In this document: piece after piece, positions 38,201 through 49,100 of the stretch
How the letters are laid out: every line of letters starts with the position of its first letter
Position numbering within the stretch: position 1 is the first letter of the stretch
Source of the DNA: Tetranychus cinnabarinus
Lineage: Eukaryota; Arthropoda; Arachnida; Trombidiformes; Tetranychidae
Direction: 5' to 3'
Assembly (NCBI GenBank): GCA_022266195.1
Contig: WHVY01000003.1
Location: 372,001-436,000 of the forward strand
DNA length: 64,000 nucleotides
Translations under genes and position numbers: made by a program
The notes under the pieces: model-generated
Told to the model about the DNA's origin: nothing
Seen by the model: only the letters and a program-made list of their open reading frames with translations
The model's database searches: none

Positions 38201-40621
38201 ACCAATGACCATTGTTGATGTTGTGCCGGTAGACATTTTACCTAGTCCTGCTGTTGAACAATATACTCGCGGTACTGTCAAGTGTAAAGTTTATTGGGTT
38301 TATCTCAAAGCAGGAGCCGGTGTTATCCTTGGGACTCTTACGCTTTTGGCAAATATAGCATCGCAAATATTTTTCACGTCGAATGATCTTTTTCTCTCTA
38401 AATGGACTGATCAAGCTTCAGGCTCACGAGAAATTACATATAGAAACAACGTCATGATGGAATCTCTCTGGTCTTATGTCCCTTATTCCTTTTATAGCTT
38501 ACCAATTGTTGACTTTGATTATGCAGGTTATTATCGAGCAAATGAGCCAATAGAAACTAATATAGGAATTTATTCTGCGCTTATTACTGGCCTATTTGTG
38601 ACAACAGTTTTAAGATCAACTTTACTTATTCGTATTTGTAATAATGCATCAATCAATTTGCATAATGAAATCTTTCATCGAATCTTGCGTTCACCTATGT
38701 CATTATTTGAAACTAATCCAATAGGTTTGATTATATTAATTTTATTTTTGATTTTATCTCTAATTTAATCTATTTTCTTATTTCCATTTTAGGTAGAATC
38801 TTGAATAGATTTTCTAGAGATTTGTCAATAATTGATGAGCTCCTTCCATCAACGGCATTTGATCTTATTGTGGTAAGTGTTGCATTTCTCTATTTATATT
38901 CTCGAGCTATTTGTAATTGTTTCTCTTGGTTGAAAATCAGAATTCGTTTACTGCTCTGGGATGTCTATTTACTATCGCTTATGTCTCTCCAATATTAATT
39001 ATTCCGGCCATTTTTCTCATAATTGGAGTATTATCATTGAGGAAATTTTACCTTCACTCGGGAAGAGCTATTAAGAGAATCGAATCAACGGGTAATTATT
39101 TTATTATATTTTTCTTTGGGTGCATCTGATTTAGGCTAATTTGTGCTATTTTCAATTTTGATTTTAATTGTATTTTTTATTTTGATCATTGCAGCCCGAA
39201 GTCCAATTTACTCTCTCATTCAATCAGTTGTTGATGGTATTGTAACAATTCGTTCACACAAAGCTGAGCACTTGTTTCGCCGAAGATTTGAAGCCCATTT
39301 AAATGACCATTCAGGGACTTGGTTCACCTTTATTTGTTTGTCCAGAGCTTTGGGAGTGTTTACTGATTCCTTTTGTCTTTTGTACATTATAGTTGTGACA
39401 TCAGCTATTGTTGCTTACAACCAAGGTAAGCACAAATTTTCCTGACTTTTCTAGATAAATAAACTCTTTTTCTTCATAATTTTCAACTAGACTCTGCACC
39501 TGGGGAAATTGGTGTGGCGCTTTCATCCGTTGTTATTCTCATTGGACTTTTCCAATGGTCAGTTCGTCAATCAGCCGAGTTTGAAAGTCAAATGACTTCA
39601 GTAGAAAGAATCATTGAGTATACTGAATTGGAGACGGAAGCTGATGCTGTAACTGATGTAACTCCACCAGACAATTGGCCTTTCGATGGTCAAATTGAAT
39701 TTAAAAATCTTACTCTTCAATATCCATCAGCTCCAAAACCCACACTATCAGATATTAGTATAACTATTAATGCCAAAGAAAAGGTTGGTGTTGTTGGTAG
39801 AACTGGTGCTGGAAAGAGTTCCCTGTTGACTTGTTTATTCAGAATTGTTGAGCCAAAAGAAGGAACGATAATTATAGATGGTCTTGATATCATGACTTTA
39901 GGGTTGGATACTCTTCGTAGAAAGATTTCAATCATTCCTCAAGAAGCTGTACTATTCGCTGGAACAATTAGACATAATTTAGACCCATTCAAGGAACATG
40001 ATGATTTCGCTCTTTGGGAAGCTCTAGCCAATGTTCAATTGGAGAAAACTGTTGACGAGTTTCAAGGTAAACTGGATTATGAACTTAGAGAAGGTGGAAG
40101 TAATTTTTCTGTCGGACAACGACAATTAGTTTGCCTAGCGCGAGCACTTCTCAGAGACAACAAGATTCTCGTCATTGACGAGGCAACTGCTAATGTTGAC
40201 TATTCAACAGACTTGGTAATTCAACAGACAATCAGAAACAAATTTGCCAAATGTACAACTCTGACTATTGCCCATCGTCTAAATACAATCATCGACTCTG
40301 ACCGAGTTTTGGTAAGAAATGAAAATTAAACGAAAATGAATCTCAACTAATCATTATTTCTTTCAGGTATTGGATGATGGAAAAGTGGCTGAATTTGATT
40401 CACCTCATAATTTGCTTCAAAAAAAGCAAACATTGTTTTCAAAATTGGTCGCCCAAACCGGAAAAGCAATGGCACGAAAATTGAAACAGGCAGCCGAAGA
40501 ATTTCATAAAGCTAGGCTAAGAGGAGACGAGGTCGTCTTCACCCATCTTGCAAAGCCTAAAACGGATCCACCTGATACACCTGATATTTTACCGGATAAA
40601 GATAAAGATAAAGATAAATGA
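35282..40621 (+). CDS. ABCC-family (MRP-type) full ABC transporter, complete, 12 exons, 1371 aa
   Basis: ABCC proteins are ATP-driven exporters of conjugates and organic anions. Exons: 35282-35355, 35466-35997, 36460-36749, 36816-37065, 37143-37639, 37706-37792, 37877-38724, 38793-38872, 38941-39091, 39195-39425, 39491-40311, 40367-40621. All introns are GT-AG, phases agree at every junction, and the coding sum is 4116 bases. The start carries the short-MRP motif PCPWDRANLLSRTSF...KKGYKQDLELDDMF, so there is no TMD0, as in ABCC4-like proteins. Order: TMD1; NBD1 (Walker A GSTGSGKTS near 446, LSGGQ near 536, Walker B IYLLDDPLSAVDA, VTHQ); a Lys/Ser-rich linker; TMD2 (TNPIGRILNRFSRD); NBD2 (Walker A GRTGAGKSS near 1116, SVGQRQ near 1220, ILVIDEATANVD, IAHR near 1274). 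It ends in a DK repeat. All catalytic motifs are intact. The exact subtype is not fixed. Confidence 0.96.
40593..40618 (+). repeat. GATAAA hexanucleotide repeat coding an Asp-Lys tail
   Basis: Four GATAAA units directly precede the ABCC stop codon and encode four Asp-Lys pairs. Being in phase, gain or loss of units would change tail length without breaking the frame. Confidence 0.85.
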
Positions 40622-43600
40622 TTTAGACATTTCTTAGGCTTAATCAATTTTATTTAAAATCCTGTACTTTTTCATTTGTAAGTATGCGTATTAAATAGAC
40701 GATTTAAAAGACTTATTTAGAGATATTTACAAGTTTTACAGGTCTTTTCATTTGGGTTTCAACCAGATTCTATATCAAAGTCAGCTCCTTAAATCTTAAA
40801 TGTTAATCAACTATCTTTATACGTATATCCTGTCGCTCAACTATCATTGAAGATGCCTGTTTAATATTTGAAATTTCAAACGTTTTAACTGCAGCATGGA
40901 TCTTGGCTGAAAGGATCTTTTGACGAAATTTTCTGGTCTTTTCAACTTGACTTTCAAACACCTTTAAACTTCAAAAATCTCCTTACAATATTATAATATA
41001 ATATTTGATAAATAATGGACTTAAAAGGCACAATGTTCAGAATCACAACTTGAGATTTTCTCATTGCTAAACATAATTTTGTCTTTGGCTTAAACATTAT
41101 TCAGTCTTAATGTAATTTTAATGTAATTGCCATTGAATGGTGACATTTGGTAATGTATGGATTGTTGACTAAACAATGATTTACTAATTTTTATTCTAAA
41201 ATCTATTGTTTTTTATGATAAGATGAGTCTGTTGACTTTTATTTTAAGCCTAAAATCAAGTCTCTGCAATTGAGATATGTAATGACAAATGTTAGTGTCA
41301 GAAAAAATGGCTGTAATATGAAATTTTTGACCATTGCTGACAAGATTGACTGGGATGATAAATAGGATTGACTAAAGGACTTTTATGATTTTTTCTGTAG
41401 ATTCCCATTTTGAGAATATAATGGACTAAAGAAGGAGAAACGTAATCATCAGAAAGAAACAAGACAAAAGTTGTAAATGGACTCTGAGCAAAAAAAATCT
41501 GATTCTGGAAATGTAAGTTTCTTACAAGATGAAGAGCCAAAGGAATGAGGTTGAAACCTGAAAAAAGGCAAAATAAAAGTGAGCAAAGAGGAAGGAAAAA
41601 TAGTTTTATTTCTTGATGTTGTTTCTGCTGTTGGGATAAAAAAAGACATCAATATTTGGACTAAAAACTAAACCCTCGATTGATGGCAAACACACCTAAG
41701 AAAGCGAGGCAAAAATCAAGTAAACTAAATTATTTGTGATGTTGTCTGAAAAAAAATATCAAAAACAAAACAAATTGGTTTTACGTTTAAAGAAGGAAAA
41801 CTCAACAAAAATTTTGACCAATTCAAAGTTCAGTCAAACTGATCAAATACTTTAAACCTGAGTGACACAACTGTTTGATGCCATTAATAGATAACGAACA
41901 TTTTATCCGAATAATTCAATTTAATTTGTCAATCTTGTCAAATGGAAATTAAAATGGAACCATTTTCCATCAATAGATGTCTCTCCAGTCGACCTTCAAT
42001 GTCTCTTGAAAACAAAAACAAAATCAATAATCAATTTCAATTGGTCTTTGATTTGATTTTAAATTTACAGTTGTGTTTAATTGTTGGTTATTGATGACAC
42101 TTCAGTATTTTAAATTTTCTTTAGAGGATTTGTTCATATTGAGAATGGAATCATTGAAATGTTATAAACAAATGTTGAATGTGAAGCCAGGATTTACCTG
42201 AACTTGGTGAATGAAATGTTGTCCAAATTTCCGATAATTTCAAGTTCTATTCTAATCATGTCGCCAAGATTACAGTTGACTTGTTATTCACCCTTCAAAG
42301 GAAAGTTATTTGATTATTTGTGCTCTGTTTATATGCTGTGAAAATACAAGCCTTGCGGCTGGTAAAACAAAAAGAAGGTGAAATCTGTTTTTTGTCTTTA
42401 TCAACATAATTTACTTAACCAATTGGATGAAAAAAATGACGTGAATAACAATCAAGAATCTACTATCTTCACCATGCATAGTTGGTTGAATGATGAGATT
42501 CAGATTTTTGTCAATCTTTTTCTCTATAAATATTACCCAAAGAAACTTATGAAAGACAAAAAAATGTACATTCTGAAGGGAAGGAAAAAGCATGAGAATT
42601 ATCAAGCTTAATATGGATAAGTGAGGTTGAATGAATTGATGAAAAGTCTAACCATTGTCTGAGTAAATATTTACTCTTAATCATTGCCAGTCAGAATTAT
42701 CCAAGGAATTCCAACATCGAAAATGATTATTTAGACTTTAATTTGGTTATGCAAAGAGTAAGCCCAAGTTGACCAGAGGGGCAAAAAAGTGACCGAAAAA
42801 GGGAAACATTTGGAAGAAAACATTTGAAAGAAATTTTTTTGTTGGAAAAAATGGAAAATTTGAAAAGCAATGAAAATGGTCAAGAGTCACAATGTGGGTC
42901 AAACCTTGGCGTGATAAACTGTAAAATAAGGTCATTAAGATCATCAAGTTTATCACCAGAAATGGTCATAAATTTGAATCAATTTGGAAAATGTAAAAGT
43001 GGAAAAAGCGCCTTTTGTCTTGCTTGTTGTTTTATCGTTTTCCCAATGAATAATGAGTTTGCATCACGAAGAGGCATCACAGGTAAATGGTCTTTCCATC
43101 CCAACCTGGTCACATAATGTGGTACAAAATGATAACCAAGTTAAAGGTGAAAGATGCAAATGAAAACTTAATTATTGTCTCTTTTTCATCTCTAAATGTG
43201 AATGTGTGTTCAAATTTGTTTAACCGTGAATAACTAATTTCATTGTTGACTGACTTTAAAAGTTATTATTTAAATTTGGCAAAATTTCATGTCTTTACTT
43301 GAATCCAAATGTATTTGATAAGTCAATGAAGTAGACAAAATGTGTAATAATTAGAATATCAAAAGCAATGTTTCAAGCATTTCGCATTTCAATGTCTCAT
43401 TTATTTTGCAATTTTCTTGACAAAAAACCTTGCATTCCAATGATGAAGTGTTGAATAAATTTGAAACTGAACATTGAATGAATAAAGCTTTTTCCATCTC
43501 AATTTGACTTGAAATTTGCAGCCAGACAAACCTTTTCCATGATAATTGGTAACTTACATTTGTTTGGTTTTCAGTTTTTCCCTGTTCTCTTGACTCTGTC

Positions 43601-43633
43601 AGAATGAAACAATGAGAAGATGATTGAAATGAT

Positions 43634-43651
43634 GAGAGAGAGAGAGAGAGG
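43634..43651 (+). repeat. GA dinucleotide microsatellite
   Basis: An uninterrupted run of about nine GA units is visible. Confidence 0.85.
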
Positions 43652-44719
43652 AATGAAAGTCAACAAACGCATCATGAATGTGAATTAAGCTATTCAATCT
43701 CCTTCTTCCTGAGGATGGAAATGACGAAAAGAAGAAAATTGTTTGTATTTGGAAGAAAAGTAAAACAAGGAGAAATATCTAATGATGATGTTCATTGATA
43801 TAAAAAAAGGCGAAAGGTAAAGAGTGAAATTTTGATCAACATGATGAACCTGATGGAGGAATTGAAAAGGAATGCAGTTTATTCAAACAAATAGTTATCT
43901 TTCATTGATTGTGTGATGACTTGAAACGGGCCATTATTAGGTTTGTACCTTACATCAGTTGTGTTCAGGAAAAACAAGTAATAATATTAAGCAAAAGTAT
44001 TTACTTCTCATCATCCATCTCCTTGGGCTATAAAAAAAGAGCATAAAAAAGAGCAAAATGAAGTCGATATTTTTTTGCTATCGCCTAAATTCAGGTTTCA
44101 AGTATTGTTAAGTGATTGCAAATGTTCAGTTTATGATGATCAACTTGGTAATGGTAATGATTGTGATCAAGTAAAAAGAAGAAGAGAATCAAACCTTTCT
44201 TGTTCTGGTCAAGTTTATGATGAGAACAAGTTTTACTTATTGGTCAGTCAATAATAGACAGAGCTGTGTTTACATTTCATTTTACGAGTTGTACTTTGAA
44301 TGGCGTTTGCAGGTTCGCAGGCATTTCGACGCTCTTTGCTCTTTTGTCAATCATTGGAAATGAAAGCAAACAAGACTTGTTAATCCTTGTTTTACAAGCA
44401 AAAAGGATTTAATTCAGCCTAACCTCACATAACCCAACCATTAAACATCACATTATTAATACAGTTTCTTGTGTTTTATTGTAAACTTCAGCTTATTTGA
44501 TTTTATCATTTTGCTTTTTCTTTTAGATGCTTTCCTCTTTCCATTCTGATCTTTTCCCATCTTTGTTTCATGCATCGACCAGGTGCAAGTTGACAAGCTT
44601 TCGAATCTAAAACTGATTTTTGAAGAAGGGAAATCAGTTATGAAATTATCTTATTGTTGAAACGATCATTCAGATAAAATGAACTCATCAGGGGAATGGG
44701 TAACAGTCTAGTTATAAAT

Positions 44720-44830
44720 TGCAGATCATTAGTTTAAATAAAAGTCCATTTAAGGTCGCTCGGGTATTTGACCTCTTACTGACATTTGAAGCTCATTTCC
44801 TGAAAGTTGGTGCTTTTGGAAAATCATCTT
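44720..44830 (+). repeat. Dispersed degenerate repeat, copy near 44.7 kb
   Basis: The run GCAGAT..., CATTTAAGGTC, TTTGACCTCTTACTGACATT and TGAAG.TCATTTCC matches the second half of the repeat copies at 52443-52560 and 52200-52275 with substitutions. No coding capacity is seen. Confidence 0.55.
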
Positions 44831-45112
44831 CAAATGCTAGTGTAAGGTCAGACATTGGTTATTCTTGAGGCTCCAACTTGTGGTTCAAAGGTGGAATTCA
44901 ATCACTGCCTGACGTTTCGAACTTCCATTAGTAGTAAAAAAAGAGAAGTTACAGCCACATCCGGTACTTACGGCCAATCGTTAGAGCCACATACTTCCAA
45001 ACAGTCATTAGAACCATTAGAACCTCTCAGCGTTAGAGCCACTTCTGATATTTTGCTACCGCTTGATGTTTTTCAATTCACATCTGTAACCGTTGTTTTG
45101 ATGATTATTAAT

Positions 45113-45340
45113 TCAATATAGCGCCTTTTTCATTGAGTGCGCTTTGATGAATATTTTAATGAAATTCATGATCAAGCTAATGATACATTCTTCAGCTTCC
45201 TTTGATTTTACAGCAACATGCTTTTTCAAACTGAGAATCCTCTTGAAGACATTCTCGATTTCCTTGCAGGCTCGGATAGTTCCATAAATGCCATGGAATT
45301 TCTCTAGTCCTAATTCATGGTGGTTTTTTTCACCGAATCC
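45113..45340 (-). pseudogene. Coding-looking fragment of unknown origin next to mariner
   Basis: On the minus strand a frame of about 75 codons runs from 45340 to a TGA at 45113-45115. It lacks an obvious ATG at its beginning; an in-frame stop lies just upstream. The peptide is mixed-composition and amphipathic, with segments such as EKFHGIYGTIRACKEIENV and SKEAEECIISLIMNFI, unlike the low-complexity frames elsewhere in the spacers. It lies just beyond the point where mariner homology fades. It could be a host exon fragment, a remnant of another transposon, or chance. I do not recognise it. Confidence 0.3.
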
Positions 45341-45389
45341 TCACCATCAGCATCACCATGCGTACGTCAAGTGCCGGGTTGATTTCGCT

Positions 45390-46156
45390 CTAGATGAGCT
45401 GGTCTTACCATGATGCATGATGATCATGCAGATAAATGACCTTTTGTCTATTGACCAATGCTGGCCATTTTTCAACCAATTTTGCATTGACTCTTGTCAA
45501 TTGGTCAACATAGAGGTCAGCGTTGACAGTTGCACCGGGTTCAAGCACTTCATAATGCACCACCCCCCTTGGACACCACCAAACACACAAAAGAAGCTTC
45601 CTCTGATGCAATCAAGGTTTAGGGGTTGACCTTGATGCCTCACCTGGGTCCAACCAAGCATATGACCTCGTATTATTGTCATAGAGGACCCATTTTTCGT
45701 CACTAGTCATTAAACGGTCAAGAAAAGGGTCATTTCGTGACGAGAAATGAGTAACAAAGCAATAGAAACCCTGTTTGCTTTTTGATCAGGGGTCAAATCA
45801 TATGGAACCCATTTGTTTAACCTATGCACTTTACCAATGGCATGTAGTCGCACTCTTATGGCCTCAGCAGTTACACCAAACTCTTGGGCAAGTTCGGAAC
45901 AAGTTACCTCAGGATTGGACTCAACCTTGGCCTTCAGGTCACTTTCCGACACTGTAAATGGTCGTCCTTCCCTTGGTTTGTCTTCGATGCTGAGGTCACC
46001 AGATTTTAACTTTGAGAACCATCTTTTCACTGTAACCTCACTTATTGAACCCTCAACGAAAGCTTTGATGACCCTAGGGTAACAATCACCGGGTTTTGAC
46101 CCTAATTTAAACTCATAAACTAAAGAAGCACGAATTAGAAGTTTTTCACTCGACAT
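45390..46156 (-). pseudogene. Mariner (Tc1/mariner) transposase, inactivated
   Basis: The intact frame from the ATG at 46156 to 45710 encodes the DNA-binding half: paired helix-turn-helix regions with VTVKRWFSKLKSGDLSIED, GRP, SELAQEFGVTAEAIRVRL and KVHRLNKWVPYDL. A frameshift follows near 45735. In the next frame comes PFLDRLMTSDEKWVLYDNN with the first catalytic Asp, then a stop after STPKP. The sequence resumes with VWWCPRGVVHYEVLEPGATV and a degraded second-Asp region (YLHDHHAS for HDNARPH). The third Asp of the DD34D triad is missing. Frameshift, stop and loss of the C-terminus make it dead. Inverted repeats at the ends were not found. Confidence 0.88.
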
Positions 46157-49100
46157 TTTACCGTTAACTGTGGGATGATCTGATCATTTTGATCATTAAA
46201 TATGATCAATAACTGTTTATTAGTCATATCCTTATTACTAGGAAAAACAATAATTAAGAGCATATTCTTAATTGTTGAATTTTAATTGCATTTTGAAAAT
46301 AGATCGAAATCGTATCAAAACTTATTTGGTTACCTAATATTATAGAAAAATAGCCGAAATGCTAATCCTAATGCTAATGCTAATGTGACAATATGAGAGG
46401 GTTCACAGTACTTACATTTTTTCTAGCTTTTTGGCAAAACAGCTTATCGATAAAACATCACAATATTAGTAATATTGATAACAATTCAAGGTTGAATCTA
46501 GGAATGAAATAATAAGAAATATCAGACTAAATGATGCTTGTTAAGCTCTACTTGAGCCATCAAGCGCATTGACGGTTTATTACTTTTGTAATTATCGCGA
46601 ATGTCTTCAAAAACTGATGTTATCTTTCGAGCACTTTTCCTTAAAACGAGTCCTTTCTATTTTCTTAAACTTTTATTTGCCAAAGCTGTGGAGCACGAAA
46701 AATTCAATTTCGATTTCTGACAAATTTCAAAGTATCATCAAAGCATCTTCAGTTAACGATGTTTCAATGGAGGAAGAGTTTTAAAAAATATTTCAATATT
46801 GAAACCAAGTTTTTTCCGAAAAATTGAATGTAAAACAATAATTAACTTTTCAACCTCATAATTCCTACCAATTTGACATTCATTAATATACCAACAACAG
46901 CTAATTGTAATTGATTCCAAGTGTACCAAAAAAAGTCTCATCATTAACATATTAATTCAATTTTAAATGACCATTAAATGATTGCTTGGTTTAATGTGCA
47001 ATCAGATTGTAAAAGCAGAAGCATTGTAAAGTCAAACTTTAATTTATTCAATTGAAATGAAATGAAGTTGTAAATCTGTTTTTCACTGTTGGGTTACAAA
47101 AACAAAAGGTTGAAAGAGGGAAAATTTGAAAAAAGCGATTTTTCCTTTCACCATTTTTACTCATTTATACAATTAAAATTATCATATTTTCATCTATCAC
47201 AATATAATGGTAATATTGAAAGTGAAATAACGATCAAATCATTTATAATTATAATATTACACGAACTTGTGCATTTATTATTGATGCAACTATTATTATC
47301 TTTATCATCATCATTATGTTCATTTAAATGTTGCAATTGGTAAACATTTTTCAACCTTTTTTGATCAACTTTTCAATAAATTTCCTTTTCTGTTTCCATT
47401 TTAGCATTCTGTTGGCAGAGAAAATGTTATTCACAGGGAAAAAAGGAAAATCATTTTTTCCATTTTAATGGCAATGAATTTGGTAAATGAAAATTATTGA
47501 ATCTTTACCATTCTTGGAAAACATTAAATTGCAAAGAATTGCTTTCAATTAAAATTCTTATCATAATATTTCAAACATTTATCATTCCCAGTAAAGTTGC
47601 GATATTTTCCTTCAGTCAAATATTGCAAACATTGAATCCATTGAAAGGTTGGCATTTTAATGGTTCATTAGCGAGTCTCATTGATTTGGAAATATTTCAT
47701 TTTTGGATTTTCCTTTAATGAAAGTTTCAATCAATTCTGGTTAATGAAAAAGTCACAGAAAATGGTGAAAAGAGAAGAAGAAAAAAAATGATTTCTTTTT
47801 ACATTTCTTTAGGTGAACAGTTTTCTCATGGAAACGGAATAAAAGTAAAGACATTTGCAGACATTTGATGGGAATGTTAAAGATGAGCAAGATGATGAGG
47901 AAATGGAAGCCCAGTAGAGTTGAATACAAGGATGGACACTTGATGGGAGAGGTGAGATGAGCTAATGTACAAGAGAGTCTAGGAAATGGCGAGTTCTCGG
48001 TGGAATTGGAAATTGATTCAACAAGAAGAAGAGAAAAAAAAGAGAAGAGAAAAGATCTTTTCTCAACTGGATAAAGGATAATGAAATGAGCAAAAAAAGG
48101 GCAAAGAGTGCACATGATAAAGGATAACGAAAAGGAAGGAAAATTAGACTGATGATGATGAGAATGGTGAGATTGAATTGGAAACAAAAAAAAGCAAGAG
48201 AATCCAAAGTTGAGAAGAAAAAATTTTATCGATTCTCAGCGTCTTATTTACTTTTAATGGTTAAATAGTGAACCATGTTTAAGGATTGTTTACCTCAACA
48301 ATTTACCTTGTGGCTCAATTATCTTGCCATCAATTGCAATTAAATTTGTAGTTCAAGTCTTCTTTCATCGTCTTTATCCTTTTTCCCATTCTCTTCTCTC
48401 ATGGTTTCCAGGCGCAAAATTTTGATATAACCGGAAGATTGAATAAAAAGTCAAGATCAGGAAACATTCAATTGATTTCCTAATCGTTTTCAGACTTTTT
48501 TCTCTTCTCTTCTCTTTTCATGTTTTCCACTTTCTTTGTCTTTTCCCATTCAAACTTTGTTTTCCTCTTTACTCTCATCTTTATCCCTTGAAACTTGCTC
48601 ACTCAAATGTTGAACTGATTATAACGTTGGGAGTGCAAACTCCCAGTTAGAACTGGGATTGAAAAGGAAAAGAAGAGGAAAAAAAGAGTTTCAAGTAAAT
48701 AATACTTTTCCATCTGACAAAAAGTAATAACAAAATTTTCTCGACATTTTCTTGTCAAACATTTTCTAATTAGTAAATGGTGAGACAAAAAAATCAGAAT
48801 CAATGTCGACTTAAGTCGGGTAAAAAGAGGATTCTGCGATTTTCCCCATTTCACCAAATGTTCACCAAATTGCAATTGTTAGTTGAACTAAGCATGATAA
48901 CGAACAAAAGTGTTTTCCTTTTTTCTCTGTTATTCTCATTCTTTACGGTTATCAAATTATCGTTTGTTTGCTAATAATTATCTCTAAGCATTCCTCTGTG
49001 TTTAGAGTGAAAAGAGGCAAAACAGAAGGGAAAAAAAGTCGACATTGGAAAAGTAAAATTGACAAATTTAATTAGATATGAATGTTTATTATTCAAACAG

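Larger units (their letters stand above)
40622..45112. other. AT-rich spacer downstream of the ABCC gene
   Basis: The first few hundred bases should be the ABCC 3' untranslated region; an ATTAAA lies near 40690. Beyond that I see no gene. Open frames at 42378-42611 and 42824-43117 have no recognisable motif. A GA microsatellite lies at about 43634-43651. A copy of the dispersed repeat family is near 44720-44830. Confidence 0.6.

Noticed and set aside
42824..43117. 97-codon plus-strand frame with several cysteines
   Set aside because: No recognisable zinc-binding spacing, no signal peptide and no splice or expression context.
47753..48207. Two overlapping minus-strand frames of 81-144 codons
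   Set aside because: Same purine-tract effect; the peptides are Phe/Leu/Ser runs in two different frames at once.
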